Shown: positions 47,865-57,013 of the stretch, piece after piece | How positions within the stretch are numbered: the first letter of the stretch is position 1 | How the letters are laid out: the number at the start of each line of letters is the position of its first letter | DNA from: an uncultured Lachnospiraceae bacterium | GTDB lineage: Bacteria > Bacillota > Clostridia > Lachnospirales > Lachnospiraceae | DNA: 64,000 nt | Reading direction: 5' to 3' | Assembly: GCA_947591245.1 (NCBI GenBank) | Contig: CANQCY010000002.1 | Coordinates: 100,911 to 164,910 of the forward strand | Translations under genes and position numbers: made by a program | The notes under the pieces: generated by a model | The model's database searches: none | The model's input: the letters and a program-made list of their open reading frames with translations, nothing else | What the model was told of the DNA's origin: nothing

Positions 47865-48494
47865 TCACACTTCTATCCGATCTCTGATCTTATCGAAAAC
47901 GCCCGTTTTTATCCCTGTTATATTCATAATGTCCTCGATTTTCTTAAACGCCCCGTTGGCGTCCCGGTAAGAAATAATCGAAACCGCCTTGGATTCCCCT
48001 ATGCCCGGCAGCGTCATAAGCTCCTCTTTTGTCGCCCTGTTGATATTAACGCGATCGGATTCCCCCTGTGCAGAATGCTGTGCCTCCGTCCGTTCCCGCG
48101 CGTCTTCTTCCCGCTTCTTTTTGCCGTCTCGGGATTCAATCACGATCTGGCTTCCGTCTTCCACTAACTGCGCCTGATTTACTTCCGATTTGACCGCATC
48201 TTTCGTAAAGCCGCCCGCCTGTTCTACTACTTCCACCAGCCTTGGCGGACTGTCAAACGCATATACGCCCGGCTTTTTGACCGCACCCACGATATGTATA
48301 TATACCTTTCCATCTGCAGCCGCCGATTCCGGCTGAATCGTGGGGGCGCTTTCAAACAGCTCCGGCATCTTATCCTGCCGGCTCCCCGAATCGCCGTGAT
48401 CCGCATACCAGACGGCAGCCAGAACGGCAATAATCAAAACGACAGGCACAAACTTCATATTTAGTTTTTCCATATTTTTCCTCTCCTGAATCAA
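47865..48494 (-). CDS. comEA: ComEA family helix-hairpin-helix DNA-binding protein
   Basis: SLBB-like domain and HhH motif VNINRATKEELMTLPGIGESKAVSIISYRDANGAFKKIEDIMNITGI. Confidence 0.95.
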   Translation of the reverse strand: MIQERKNMEKLNMKFVPVVLIIAVLAAVWYADHGDSGSRQDKMPELFESAPTIQPESAAADGKVYIHIVGAVKKPGVYAFDSPPRLVEVVEQAGGFTKDAVKSEVNQAQLVEDGSQIVIESRDGKKKREEDARERTEAQHSAQGESDRVNINRATKEELMTLPGIGESKAVSIISYRDANGAFKKIEDIMNITGIKTGVFDKIRDRIEV

Positions 48495-48591
48495 AACTCA
48501 GGAATTATAACTAAGGTGCATATAATTATTGTAACAATGATACTGCTATTTGACAACAAGGAAATTGAAAAAAATTTAACAACATCCAGTT

Positions 48592-49026
48592 TCATTTCCA
48601 CTTGAACGTAAAAATACCCGCAACAATAACAGCAAGGCCAATCATCTTCCGCCACTCGAACGGCTGCTTTTCCACGCCGAATATCCCCATCAGTTCAATC
48701 ACGTATGCGACGATCAGCTGCGCCGTCACGATAAATACAACCGCTCTCGCCGGTCCGCACTGATTCATTGCCTGGATTACGGTATAGGTAATAAACGCCC
48801 CCAGCATTCCGCCCAGAAGCATGTATTTCGGCTGCACGCGCCACAGATCCGCAACGGCGCCTTCCCTCCCGGTCACAAACCATGCCGCAACACATACGGC
48901 AAAGGCAGATATCTGTACAAAAGCGGCTGCCAGCCATATACTGCTCTGTTTCGTTACCTCAGAATTAAACACGCCCTGAATGCTCATCAGCGCACCGGAT
49001 ATTATGCCGATTAGAATACCCCACAT
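48592..49026 (-). CDS. DMT/DUF606 (YdcZ-like) membrane transporter
   Basis: GIISGALMSIQGVFNSEVTKQSSIWLAAAFVQ; LGGMLGAFITYTVIQAMNQCGPARAVVFIVTAQLIVAY. Confidence 0.85.
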   Translation of the reverse strand: MWGILIGIISGALMSIQGVFNSEVTKQSSIWLAAAFVQISAFAVCVAAWFVTGREGAVADLWRVQPKYMLLGGMLGAFITYTVIQAMNQCGPARAVVFIVTAQLIVAYVIELMGIFGVEKQPFEWRKMIGLAVIVAGIFTFKWK

Positions 49027-49130
49027 AAAAATTCGTCCATCCCTTCCATAAATTGTGAATCAACTTATTTATGGTTAGTATGGACGAATCCCTTATCTTT
49101 ATTCACGCGCGCGCAATAAGCGAAGCGCAT

Positions 49131-51563
49131 TCAGTTGCCGCTATTCGCGACCACTCTGTCCGGATGGGTATAAAATACCTCTTCCTGGTACTCTTTCAGC
49201 TTTTTCTTCGGTACCTTGACTTCAACATCTTCCGAGCAGCCATGCAGCAGGCCGGTTGGCGCCATAGAAAGTTTTTTGCTCTTGATCACAATAGTTTTCA
49301 AACGGTACGTATAGCAAAACGTATGCTCGCCAAACTCCTTTAACCCGGTTCCGATCGTAACCGTTTTCACATGATCCGCCAGAAAAAATGCCAGATCCCC
49401 GATCTTTTCCACGCTGTTCCCGATCACTACCTTCTCAATGCCCAGTTCCCCTTCAAAGGCTTTTCTTCCGATCTCGGTAACAGTATATTTTACCTTTTTC
49501 CGCGCAACTTTACTGGAGACGGTAACATTTTTCGCCGTTTTTCCATCTGCGAAACCGAGCATTTTCACAACGGGACCGCTCGTTCTGCAGGCGGTCACCT
49601 GATACCGGAATGCTCCGGCAGTAAACTTAACGCCGATTTTTTCCGTATTCCGTTTCTCTTTCACGCCGCAGACCTCACAGCTGTACTCCACCACGCCCGC
49701 CGCTTTCTTCGTCGGCTTTTTCAGCACTTTCCCATTATCCCACTCATGAGGCTCCACATTTTTTTTCTGACCGCACGAGCACTGGCTCCAGTGGTTTTTC
49801 TCATCAGCGATCAAAGTATACTTGTCATATTTATGCTGATGCGCGGGAACGGTTTTGGGAATGCTCCTTGTTTCACGCGCCCCGCAGACCGTACATGTCC
49901 TCACCGACACGCCCTCTTTTTGGACTGTCGGCGCAGTCGTCTGCACCCAGTCGCCAAATGTATGGGTCAGCGTCGGACTCAGCGCGGGGATAATTTCCAC
50001 ATGGCTCTCTTCACAATCCTCGTCCGTACAGTAAACAAGTTTACGTCCCGTCTCTGTACAGGTCGGCGCCTTCTCAATTTTTTCTGCAAATTCATGCTCC
50101 TCCTCGTCCGAATCTTCTTCGTCCGAATCTTCTTCCTCCGAATTGTCTTCCTCGTTCGGATCCTCGTACGGAACTTCCTGCAGTATTTTGTTTCCGCATA
50201 TATTACACAGAATCTCTTCGATTCCATCTTCCTCGATGGTCGGTTCCTTTATGAGAACAGGTTCATTATCACCGAAATCGTGCTCTTCATAACCTATTGT
50301 GGATCCATCGCAGCCCGGCGCCACGCATTCCATCCAGTGATACTCCTCGTCGCACCGCCAGACCCATTCATGCGTATGACGGGGAGGAATCTCAAAACGA
50401 ACCGGTTCACTCGCATAATTCGTCCGCTCTCCTTCATTCGCCTGCTCAGCCAGCATATACAGCTGATCATTTTCCTCATCAAATCCCTCCGGCAGGTTAA
50501 ACGTTACGGTTCCTTCCTCTCCCACATTTCCCGTGGAAACTTTTCCGTAATACTTCACGTTCGTTCCGCTGCCGCCATAGCTGCCATCCAAAATCATAAT
50601 GGAAATTTGGTTCGCATCCGTTCCCGTATACGCATACGGCACAGTTATTTCAGCTTCATGGCGCGTTGCCGTACCGGGCTTTATCGTCTGCCCTTCTGAC
50701 AGCGTGAGTTTCCACTCATTGACCTCCGCCGTCTCCACGGCGTCAAGTCCTCCGCCCGCCGGCTGATTTGCCCGCGTCATAAATAATATGTTCGACGGGT
50801 TCAGATTGAATGCGGGAACAACGCCCCCGTCCTCCTCAAACACATAATTGTGAAAAAGATAACCGCCCGGAAGCACGTATCCGACACTGGAGCCATATTT
50901 GGCATGCGCGCTTCTGAGCCACCACGAACCTTTGATTCCGGTATTGGACACGCCGTCTCTGCATATATATCCGTATTCGTCATTTCCAAGGTCGCCGGCA
51001 TCTAAAAGGAACATCGTATCCCGATCCAGTCCGACGCTCTGAAGCACATCAACAGGGGAACCGAAAGCGCCCGCTGTCGTTTTCATGATGCTTTTTCTTT
51101 CAGAATCTGTAAAATTCTCATCGCTTAAGAAGCCTTCTTCTGACTGCAGCCACGCACGCACGTCGCTGGCGCTCCACGCATTTTCCTCTATCGTACCGCC
51201 CTTGTGCTGTCCCGAACTGTCTTCCCCATCTTCAAACAACCTCTCCGTCAGTATCTGGTCAGACTGGAGCAAAATTCCACCCTCCGCCGAACTGCTTCCG
51301 GCGTCTCCCGAAATATCCAGTACCCGCCAGCGGATTGGCTTGCCGTCATAGCTTCCGTAATACACATAGTCCCCTGACCACGCCGCTCCATCCTCGGGCT
51401 GGGCGGGAGACTCCAAGGCGGAATAGCCCAAGCTGACCGTTCTGTCAGGCTCGGATGCTTTTGCCCGCTGTGTCAGCATTTTCCAGCCCGCTGTCAGCAC
51501 TGTTCCGAATACTGCAAGGGAGACCATGCATGCCGCCGCTCTTTTCCACACCTTTTTGCTCAT
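49131..51563 (-). CDS. Secreted multidomain protein: DUF6273-like N-terminus, acidic linker, Zn-ribbon-like repeats, LRR_5 C-terminus
   Basis: YVYYGSYDGKPIRWRVLD...LLDAGDLGNDEYGY...WWLRSAH; repeated C..CG units (LCNICGNK, TCTVCGAR, SCEVCGVK); C-terminal IGRKAFEGELGIEKVVIGNSVEKIGDLAF. Confidence 0.82.
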   Translation of the reverse strand: MSKKVWKRAAACMVSLAVFGTVLTAGWKMLTQRAKASEPDRTVSLGYSALESPAQPEDGAAWSGDYVYYGSYDGKPIRWRVLDISGDAGSSSAEGGILLQSDQILTERLFEDGEDSSGQHKGGTIEENAWSASDVRAWLQSEEGFLSDENFTDSERKSIMKTTAGAFGSPVDVLQSVGLDRDTMFLLDAGDLGNDEYGYICRDGVSNTGIKGSWWLRSAHAKYGSSVGYVLPGGYLFHNYVFEEDGGVVPAFNLNPSNILFMTRANQPAGGGLDAVETAEVNEWKLTLSEGQTIKPGTATRHEAEITVPYAYTGTDANQISIMILDGSYGGSGTNVKYYGKVSTGNVGEEGTVTFNLPEGFDEENDQLYMLAEQANEGERTNYASEPVRFEIPPRHTHEWVWRCDEEYHWMECVAPGCDGSTIGYEEHDFGDNEPVLIKEPTIEEDGIEEILCNICGNKILQEVPYEDPNEEDNSEEEDSDEEDSDEEEHEFAEKIEKAPTCTETGRKLVYCTDEDCEESHVEIIPALSPTLTHTFGDWVQTTAPTVQKEGVSVRTCTVCGARETRSIPKTVPAHQHKYDKYTLIADEKNHWSQCSCGQKKNVEPHEWDNGKVLKKPTKKAAGVVEYSCEVCGVKEKRNTEKIGVKFTAGAFRYQVTACRTSGPVVKMLGFADGKTAKNVTVSSKVARKKVKYTVTEIGRKAFEGELGIEKVVIGNSVEKIGDLAFFLADHVKTVTIGTGLKEFGEHTFCYTYRLKTIVIKSKKLSMAPTGLLHGCSEDVEVKVPKKKLKEYQEEVFYTHPDRVVANSGN

Positions 51564-51604
51564 TCCGAATACCTCCTTGACTGTATTTATACAGCCTCTT
51601 ATTT

Positions 51605-52090
51605 TTATTTTGCATTAATATAATTCATCAAGCCCTCTGCCCGGATGATTTTCTGCATAAACTCAGGAAACGCCCGCCCCTGATAGGACTGATTTTTCGT
51701 CTTATTCGCAATAACCCCGCTATCAAAGTCAATCTCGACCTCATCCCCCGCTTCAATGTTCGCAGCCGCCTCTTTGCACTCGATAATCGGAAGTCCGATA
51801 TTGATAGCATTCCGATAAAAAATGCGGGCAAATGTTTCAGCGATGACGCAGCTGACTCCTGCCGCTTTGATCGCAATCGGCGCATGCTCCCTTGATGAGC
51901 CGCAGCCGAAATTTTTCTCCGCCACAATGATATCGCCCTTATTTACTTTCTTTACGAAATCACTGTCAATATCTTCCATACAGTGCGTAGCAAGCTCTGC
52001 CGGATCCGAAGAATTGAGATAGCGCGCCGGTATAATGACGTCTGTGTCTACGTTGTCGCCATACTTAAATACTTTTCCTAATGCTTTCAT
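51605..52090 (-). CDS. leuD: 3-isopropylmalate dehydratase small subunit
   Basis: [41 protein letters not shown]. Confidence 0.97.
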   Translation of the reverse strand: MKALGKVFKYGDNVDTDVIIPARYLNSSDPAELATHCMEDIDSDFVKKVNKGDIIVAEKNFGCGSSREHAPIAIKAAGVSCVIAETFARIFYRNAINIGLPIIECKEAAANIEAGDEVEIDFDSGVIANKTKNQSYQGRAFPEFMQKIIRAEGLMNYINAK

Positions 52091-52103
52091 GTCTGCCTCC
52101 AAT

Positions 52104-53369
52104 CTATAATCCAAGTTCAGACGGTTCTGATATTTTACCTGTCACGGCGCTTGCTGCCGCTACTGCCGGACTTGCCAGATAAACCTCTGAATCCACATGT
52201 CCCATACGCCCTACGAAATTGCGGTTCGTCGTCGATACTGCGCGCTCGCCCGCCGCCAGAATACCCATATGCCCTCCGAGACATGGGCCGCATGTCGGCG
52301 TACTGACAGCCGCGCCCGCTTTGATAAAGGTCTGTATCAGTCCCTCCTCGATCGCCTGCAGATAAATACTCTGCGTCGCCGGAAAGATAATGCAGCGTAT
52401 GCCTTTCTTCACCTTTTTCCCTTCCAGCACCGCCGCCGCCGCACGAAGATCTCCGATGCGCCCGTTCGTACAGGATCCGATCACAACCTGGTCAATCTCG
52501 ATCTCTCCCGACTCCCTGACTGTTTTTGTGTTTTCCGGCAAATGCGGAAATGCCACGGTAGGTTCCAGCTCGTCCAAATCAATGACGATTTCTTCATCAT
52601 ACTGAGCGTCCTCATCCGGTTCATATATTTTGTACGGCTTTTCAGAATGCGCCTCCATATATTCGATCGTCTTTTCATCTACAGGGAAAATGCCGTTTTT
52701 CGCCCCTGCCTCAATCGCCATATTGGCAATACTGAAGCGATCGTCCATCGTAAGGCTCTTTACTCCCTCTCCGGTAAATTCAAGCGAGCGGTACAATGCG
52801 CCGTCCACGCCGATTTTTCCGATCAGATGAAGGATCACATCTTTCCCGCTGACCCATTTCCTAAGGCTTCCCTTCAAGACAACCCGGATCGCCGACGGCA
52901 CTTTAAACCATGCCTTTCCGGTAATCATGCCGGCTCCCATATCCGTGCTGCCCACGCCTGTTGAAAATGCGCCGAGCGCCCCGTACGTACACGTATGGGA
53001 GTCCGCGCCGATGCACGTTTCTCCCGCCACGATCAGACCTTTTTCCGGAAGAAGAGCATGCTCAATCCCCATCTCTCCTACTTCAAAGTAATTGGCAATC
53101 CCCTGTTCCTGTGCATATTGTCTCACGCACTTGCAATGCTCCGCCGATTTAATATCCTTATTCGGCGTAAAATGATCCGGCACGAGCGCAATCTTATCTT
53201 TATCAAACACTGTCTTTTTATTCAGCTTCTCCACTTCATGTATCGCGACCGGTCCGGTAATGTCATTGGCGAGAACCATATCTAAATCCGCCTCAATCAG
53301 CTGCCCCGCTTCCACTTGCTCCAATCCGGCATGGGCAGCCAGTATTTTCTGCGTCATCGTCATTCCCAT
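52104..53369 (-). CDS. leuC: 3-isopropylmalate dehydratase large subunit
   Basis: [65 protein letters not shown]. Confidence 0.97.
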   Translation of the reverse strand: MGMTMTQKILAAHAGLEQVEAGQLIEADLDMVLANDITGPVAIHEVEKLNKKTVFDKDKIALVPDHFTPNKDIKSAEHCKCVRQYAQEQGIANYFEVGEMGIEHALLPEKGLIVAGETCIGADSHTCTYGALGAFSTGVGSTDMGAGMITGKAWFKVPSAIRVVLKGSLRKWVSGKDVILHLIGKIGVDGALYRSLEFTGEGVKSLTMDDRFSIANMAIEAGAKNGIFPVDEKTIEYMEAHSEKPYKIYEPDEDAQYDEEIVIDLDELEPTVAFPHLPENTKTVRESGEIEIDQVVIGSCTNGRIGDLRAAAAVLEGKKVKKGIRCIIFPATQSIYLQAIEEGLIQTFIKAGAAVSTPTCGPCLGGHMGILAAGERAVSTTNRNFVGRMGHVDSEVYLASPAVAAASAVTGKISEPSELGL

Positions 53370-53399
53370 TTCTCATTCTCTCCTTTCTACTATTTCCCT

Positions 53400-53428
53400 A
53401 TTCTATCAGATAATGCCGTAAATGTCAA
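53400..53428 (-). promoter_or_regulatory. Sigma-A promoter of leuCD
   Basis: Minus strand TTGACA-N17-TAGAAT; -35 overlaps the preceding terminator T-run. Confidence 0.8.
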
Positions 53429-53465
53429 AAAGATAGGACATCTTATAAAGGTGTCCTGTCTTTTT
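53427..53465. terminator. Bidirectional intrinsic terminator
   Basis: AAAAAGATAGGACATC ... GGTGTCCTGTCTTTTT. Confidence 0.85.
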
Positions 53466-53546
53466 CAGCCCGATGGCACACTCAGCCTGATATATTGCAT
53501 CACATTTCCATGTGCATGCTTCGTTTTTCCTCTTGCGGCAGCCGCA

Positions 53547-54347
53547 TTACATCGTAACGTCTATTCGGCCGTCCTCCGATTCATTCTCCCCTGCCCCCGC
53601 AGCTTCCTTGATCTTGCTGATCAGCTGCTCGATCGAATCCGCCTTGACAAACTCACGATCTCTTTTCTTCCATGCCTCGGCTCGTTCTTTCGCCTCTTCC
53701 TTCTTTGCCTTTTTCGCAGCTTTGGCTTTCTCCTCCGCCCTCTTTTCTTTCGCGCCCTCTACCTGCTGCTTTCTGGATTCGCTGATTTTATCCAGCTCCG
53801 CGAAATAAGAAACCTTTCCATCCTGGCCGATCGTAATGCCGAAGCTTTTTACCTTGTCGGCATCCTCGCCGAGCTGTTCCTTCATCTGTGAAAACTGATC
53901 GCCCGCTCCCGCCAGAACATCCTCATACTGCTTTCTGACGTCTGCATCGTTCGCCATAGCCTCCAGAGTTTCCGGGTCGAGAAGCACGCTGTACTCTTTC
54001 GTGCCGCGGCTCAAATAACTTTGCGCCTCCTCGTCGCTTGAATAAGATGCGACGAAGAAATCCATGTTTGAATACTTTTCCTTAAGCTGCTTTAGGAGCT
54101 TTTTCGCACTGTCGCTCAGTTTCACGTCCTGATCCGCGCCGGACGCTTTTGAAGAAGCTTTGTTTATGCTATATTTCTTCGCCGCCGCCGACGGCTGGTA
54201 GCTCTCTGCAGCCAGTTTCCACATATCGTTTTCCGCCTTGCCCGCTCCTTTGGATTTATTTTTATTTTTTCCGGCAGAATACTGATATCCTCCAACGCCC
54301 TGTTGTGATTTCGTTCCCTGTAATGGCATCCATGCATTAAAATTCAT
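53547..54347 (-). CDS. Uncharacterised DUF6033-like protein, possibly motility-linked
   Basis: MNFNAWMPLQGTKSQQ...VKLSDSAKKLLKQLKEKYSNMDFFVASYSSDEEAQSYLSRGTKEYSVLLDPETLEAMA; Lys/Ala/Glu-rich coil at the C-terminus. Confidence 0.7.
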   Translation of the reverse strand: MNFNAWMPLQGTKSQQGVGGYQYSAGKNKNKSKGAGKAENDMWKLAAESYQPSAAAKKYSINKASSKASGADQDVKLSDSAKKLLKQLKEKYSNMDFFVASYSSDEEAQSYLSRGTKEYSVLLDPETLEAMANDADVRKQYEDVLAGAGDQFSQMKEQLGEDADKVKSFGITIGQDGKVSYFAELDKISESRKQQVEGAKEKRAEEKAKAAKKAKKEEAKERAEAWKKRDREFVKADSIEQLISKIKEAAGAGENESEDGRIDVTM

Positions 54348-54411
54348 AATCTGACTCCTTTCAATGATAAAAAACAAGACAAAAACTGCATACGAATTAC
54401 TTCTTGTATTT

Positions 54412-54438
54412 ATTTCGGCACGATTGGGGAAAAAATTA
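54412..54438 (-). promoter_or_regulatory. Sigma-28 (SigD/FliA)-like promoter
   Basis: Minus strand TAAT-N15-GCCGAAAT versus pattern TAAA-N15-GCCGATAT. Confidence 0.5.
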
Positions 54439-54481
54439 ACCGCTCCCGCGAAAGCTTTTCACCCCATTTTAACAAATGCGG

Positions 54482-55006
54482 TTACCATAGCCTGCGTTCC
54501 TTCAGCGTATGGAAAAATACGCGGTATGCTTTGTCAAAAATGATCCACCCCGCCTGTCCGGCAAACCAGAGCACGGCGATACTGGCGCTGATCCCCCCGC
54601 CGAACAAAAACTGATCCTTAAACAACAATAATAACGGTATGTATATCATGTTAAATAAAATGCAGTTGCAGATGAGCTGCACCCGGTATTTCTTCTTTTC
54701 ATCCTTCACATGATTCCATTTTTGGAAAATGAGCTCGCTGAAAAAAATATAACCAGCCATGCACAGGTAGAGAAGCCAGTTTAATTTATCCGGATTCAAA
54801 AAAATGTCCAGCGGCACGCATACTGCCAACTGGGCAAACCCGTATTTTAACCCGTACTTATTGATCGAATACCCCGTCAAATAAGCGGCGAACGCAGTAA
54901 AAAACAGAGTATTCGGCGCAATAAATGTTCCGACCAGCAAGAGTATCACGCTCAATGCCGACACCACCGCTGTCGCTGCTATAGCAAATGTTTTCTTTAC
55001 AGGCAT
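54482..55006 (-). CDS. Hypothetical multi-pass membrane protein
   Basis: Several hydrophobic helices; overlaps the J-domain gene end by 10 nt. Confidence 0.75.
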   Translation of the reverse strand: MPVKKTFAIAATAVVSALSVILLLVGTFIAPNTLFFTAFAAYLTGYSINKYGLKYGFAQLAVCVPLDIFLNPDKLNWLLYLCMAGYIFFSELIFQKWNHVKDEKKKYRVQLICNCILFNMIYIPLLLLFKDQFLFGGGISASIAVLWFAGQAGWIIFDKAYRVFFHTLKERRLW

Positions 55007-55692
55007 GAACACAAATCCCCTCCCATACATTCACACATCGAATCCAGACACCAGAGGTCGCAGCACACATTTCCCGTACCGCATGAATCGTAGCTGCCGC
55101 CGTATCCGCCGCCGTAACTGCCATATCCTCCATAACTGCCCTGGCCGCCGTATCCTCCCCCAAACGGACTTCCAAACGAACCGTAACCGCTTCCGTTCAT
55201 CAACTGCTGATAGTACTGTCTGAATTCTATATTATCCGGCTCCATCTCCACCGCTTTTTTCGCGAAGTCCTGAGCCAAAACATTATTGCCGAGTCCCATA
55301 TTCGCCACAGAACTGAAATAATACCAGCGGCCGCTTCGGTTCTGTATTCCGTTCAGCACATTAACCGCCTCGTTGTAACGCCTCGCCCGGATATAATTCA
55401 GCGCCGCCATAAGGTGCTGATCCTCTTCCGTATAGGACTGTCCGCCGCCGTAGCTGCGGGATGAACCGTAGCCGTAACCTCCCGACGCCTTTCCTGAACG
55501 CTCGTTTACAATCTGATTATATGCCTCCTGAATCTGCTTAAACCGCTCTTCTGCCGCATCCGCCTCCCATTGGGAGGAATTGGCGACAGAATCGGGATGG
55601 TACTTCCGGCTCAGATTCCGGTATGCTTTTTTTATTTCCCTGTCACTGGCGCTGCGGCTCACGCCGAGCACGCTGTATGGATCATTCATCAC
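54997..55692 (-). CDS. J-domain (DnaJ-like) protein with Gly/Tyr-rich linker and Cys-rich C-terminal tail
   Basis: [32 protein letters not shown] (HPD present); tail [30 protein letters not shown] (8 Cys). Confidence 0.92.
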   Translation of the reverse strand: MMNDPYSVLGVSRSASDREIKKAYRNLSRKYHPDSVANSSQWEADAAEERFKQIQEAYNQIVNERSGKASGGYGYGSSRSYGGGQSYTEEDQHLMAALNYIRARRYNEAVNVLNGIQNRSGRWYYFSSVANMGLGNNVLAQDFAKKAVEMEPDNIEFRQYYQQLMNGSGYGSFGSPFGGGYGGQGSYGGYGSYGGGYGGSYDSCGTGNVCCDLWCLDSMCECMGGDLCSCL

Positions 55693-56515
55693 TCTTTTTG
55701 TCCTCCTGCAAATATTTTAGCAAACGCACCTTTACGCCCTCATATAGTATGTTGCGAAGAATCGGCAGATCCTGCTCAAGAGGAAGTTTTTCAAACTCAA
55801 CCGCAGCCTCCCTTACCGTACCCTCCAGTATGGCTGCCATTCGCTCTTTAAACGACTCCTCCGAACACATCTGCGCAAGCGGATTGAAATTGCCTTTTTT
55901 CTTGTCTTCCTCCAAATCCAGAAACGCATCCAGTAAATAGATGTATTTCCCCAGAAAAAAGCCGAACCGCCGCAAAATATCCCTGAACGCGTCCTCTTCA
56001 TATACGAAAAGCTCAGACATCAATTCCGCAAACGGCCTGCTGATTTCATCCAGATCCGTCACTCCCCGCCGCTCCAGTTCTGCCAGCCGCGCCAGCTGTT
56101 CTTTCACGCTCCGGTCTTGCCTCGGATATTTTCGGGCAATCCGTTTTACCCCGCCCTCCAAACATTTGGAACCGCACAGGGCGGAAAACTTTTTCTCATC
56201 TTCCCAGTCATCCTTAAAATGATAATAAGATAAAAGCATATTCATATCCGAGGCATACTCTGTTATTTTATTATAAATCATCCTTTGCCTTTTGGCCGGA
56301 TGAACGATGCATCGGCGCCTCTCTTCTATCTCCCGCGGTTCGTAAAGAGAAGATAAAAGCAAAATAAGAAACGTCATGTCATAAGTAAGGGTAATCTGCC
56401 CAAGCCTTCCGTAATCTTTTTTAAGCCGGCGGCAGAGGCCGCAGTAAAACCCTTTATAGCGTTCAAATTCCCTCACCTTTAATTCGGGCTTATTTGCCAT
56501 TACATATCCAAACAT
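55682..56515 (-). CDS. DUF5685 family protein (possible class I isoprenoid-synthase-like fold)
   Basis: [85 protein letters not shown]. Confidence 0.8.
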   Translation of the reverse strand: MFGYVMANKPELKVREFERYKGFYCGLCRRLKKDYGRLGQITLTYDMTFLILLLSSLYEPREIEERRRCIVHPAKRQRMIYNKITEYASDMNMLLSYYHFKDDWEDEKKFSALCGSKCLEGGVKRIARKYPRQDRSVKEQLARLAELERRGVTDLDEISRPFAELMSELFVYEEDAFRDILRRFGFFLGKYIYLLDAFLDLEEDKKKGNFNPLAQMCSEESFKERMAAILEGTVREAAVEFEKLPLEQDLPILRNILYEGVKVRLLKYLQEDKKSDE

Positions 56516-56532
56516 TGTATTTTAATTCCGCC

Positions 56533-56949
56533 TTACGTTTTTTTGATAAATGCAAAATGGCATTTCGGGCAGGTGATTTCAATCTTTCCGCGTCCCCGCG
56601 GCACCCGTATCATCTGACGGCATTTGGGGCAGCGGTACAATTTCTTTGTTCCGCTTCTCTCCTGATACCGCAGCCGCACGAATTTAAAATAATTTTTCAC
56701 CCGATTCATGACGGACAGAAATTTCTGATTCTCCCTCTGCCTCTGGTAAACATTCCTCGAGAAGAAGCGGACAAAGTATATAATGACGAACATATAGTCA
56801 GCCACAGACAATATCCTTCCGAACCACGTTCTGCGAAATCCCAGCGAAACGATCCAGACTATTATATACAACACAAAACAAAACATTCCAAGCTGGTCAT
56901 TGCCATATCTTCCGTACATCATCCGCCGAATCTGTTCCCGCAATCTCAT
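56533..56949 (-). CDS. Membrane protein with C-terminal zinc ribbon
   Basis: Hydrophobic N-terminal half; C-terminal YRCPKCRQMIRVPRGRGKIEITCPKCHFAF. Confidence 0.85.
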   Translation of the reverse strand: MRLREQIRRMMYGRYGNDQLGMFCFVLYIIVWIVSLGFRRTWFGRILSVADYMFVIIYFVRFFSRNVYQRQRENQKFLSVMNRVKNYFKFVRLRYQERSGTKKLYRCPKCRQMIRVPRGRGKIEITCPKCHFAFIKKT

Positions 56950-57013
56950 AACCCCAACCTCCTTCACACAGCTCCCCATCCCGGAGCAATACTCAATTAC
57001 TCAATTTCCCGTT

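Noticed and set aside
53370-53546. Leucine T-box or attenuator in front of leuCD.
   Set aside because: No GGGTGGNACCGCG box and no Leu-codon leader peptide; the only structure is a plain terminator hairpin.
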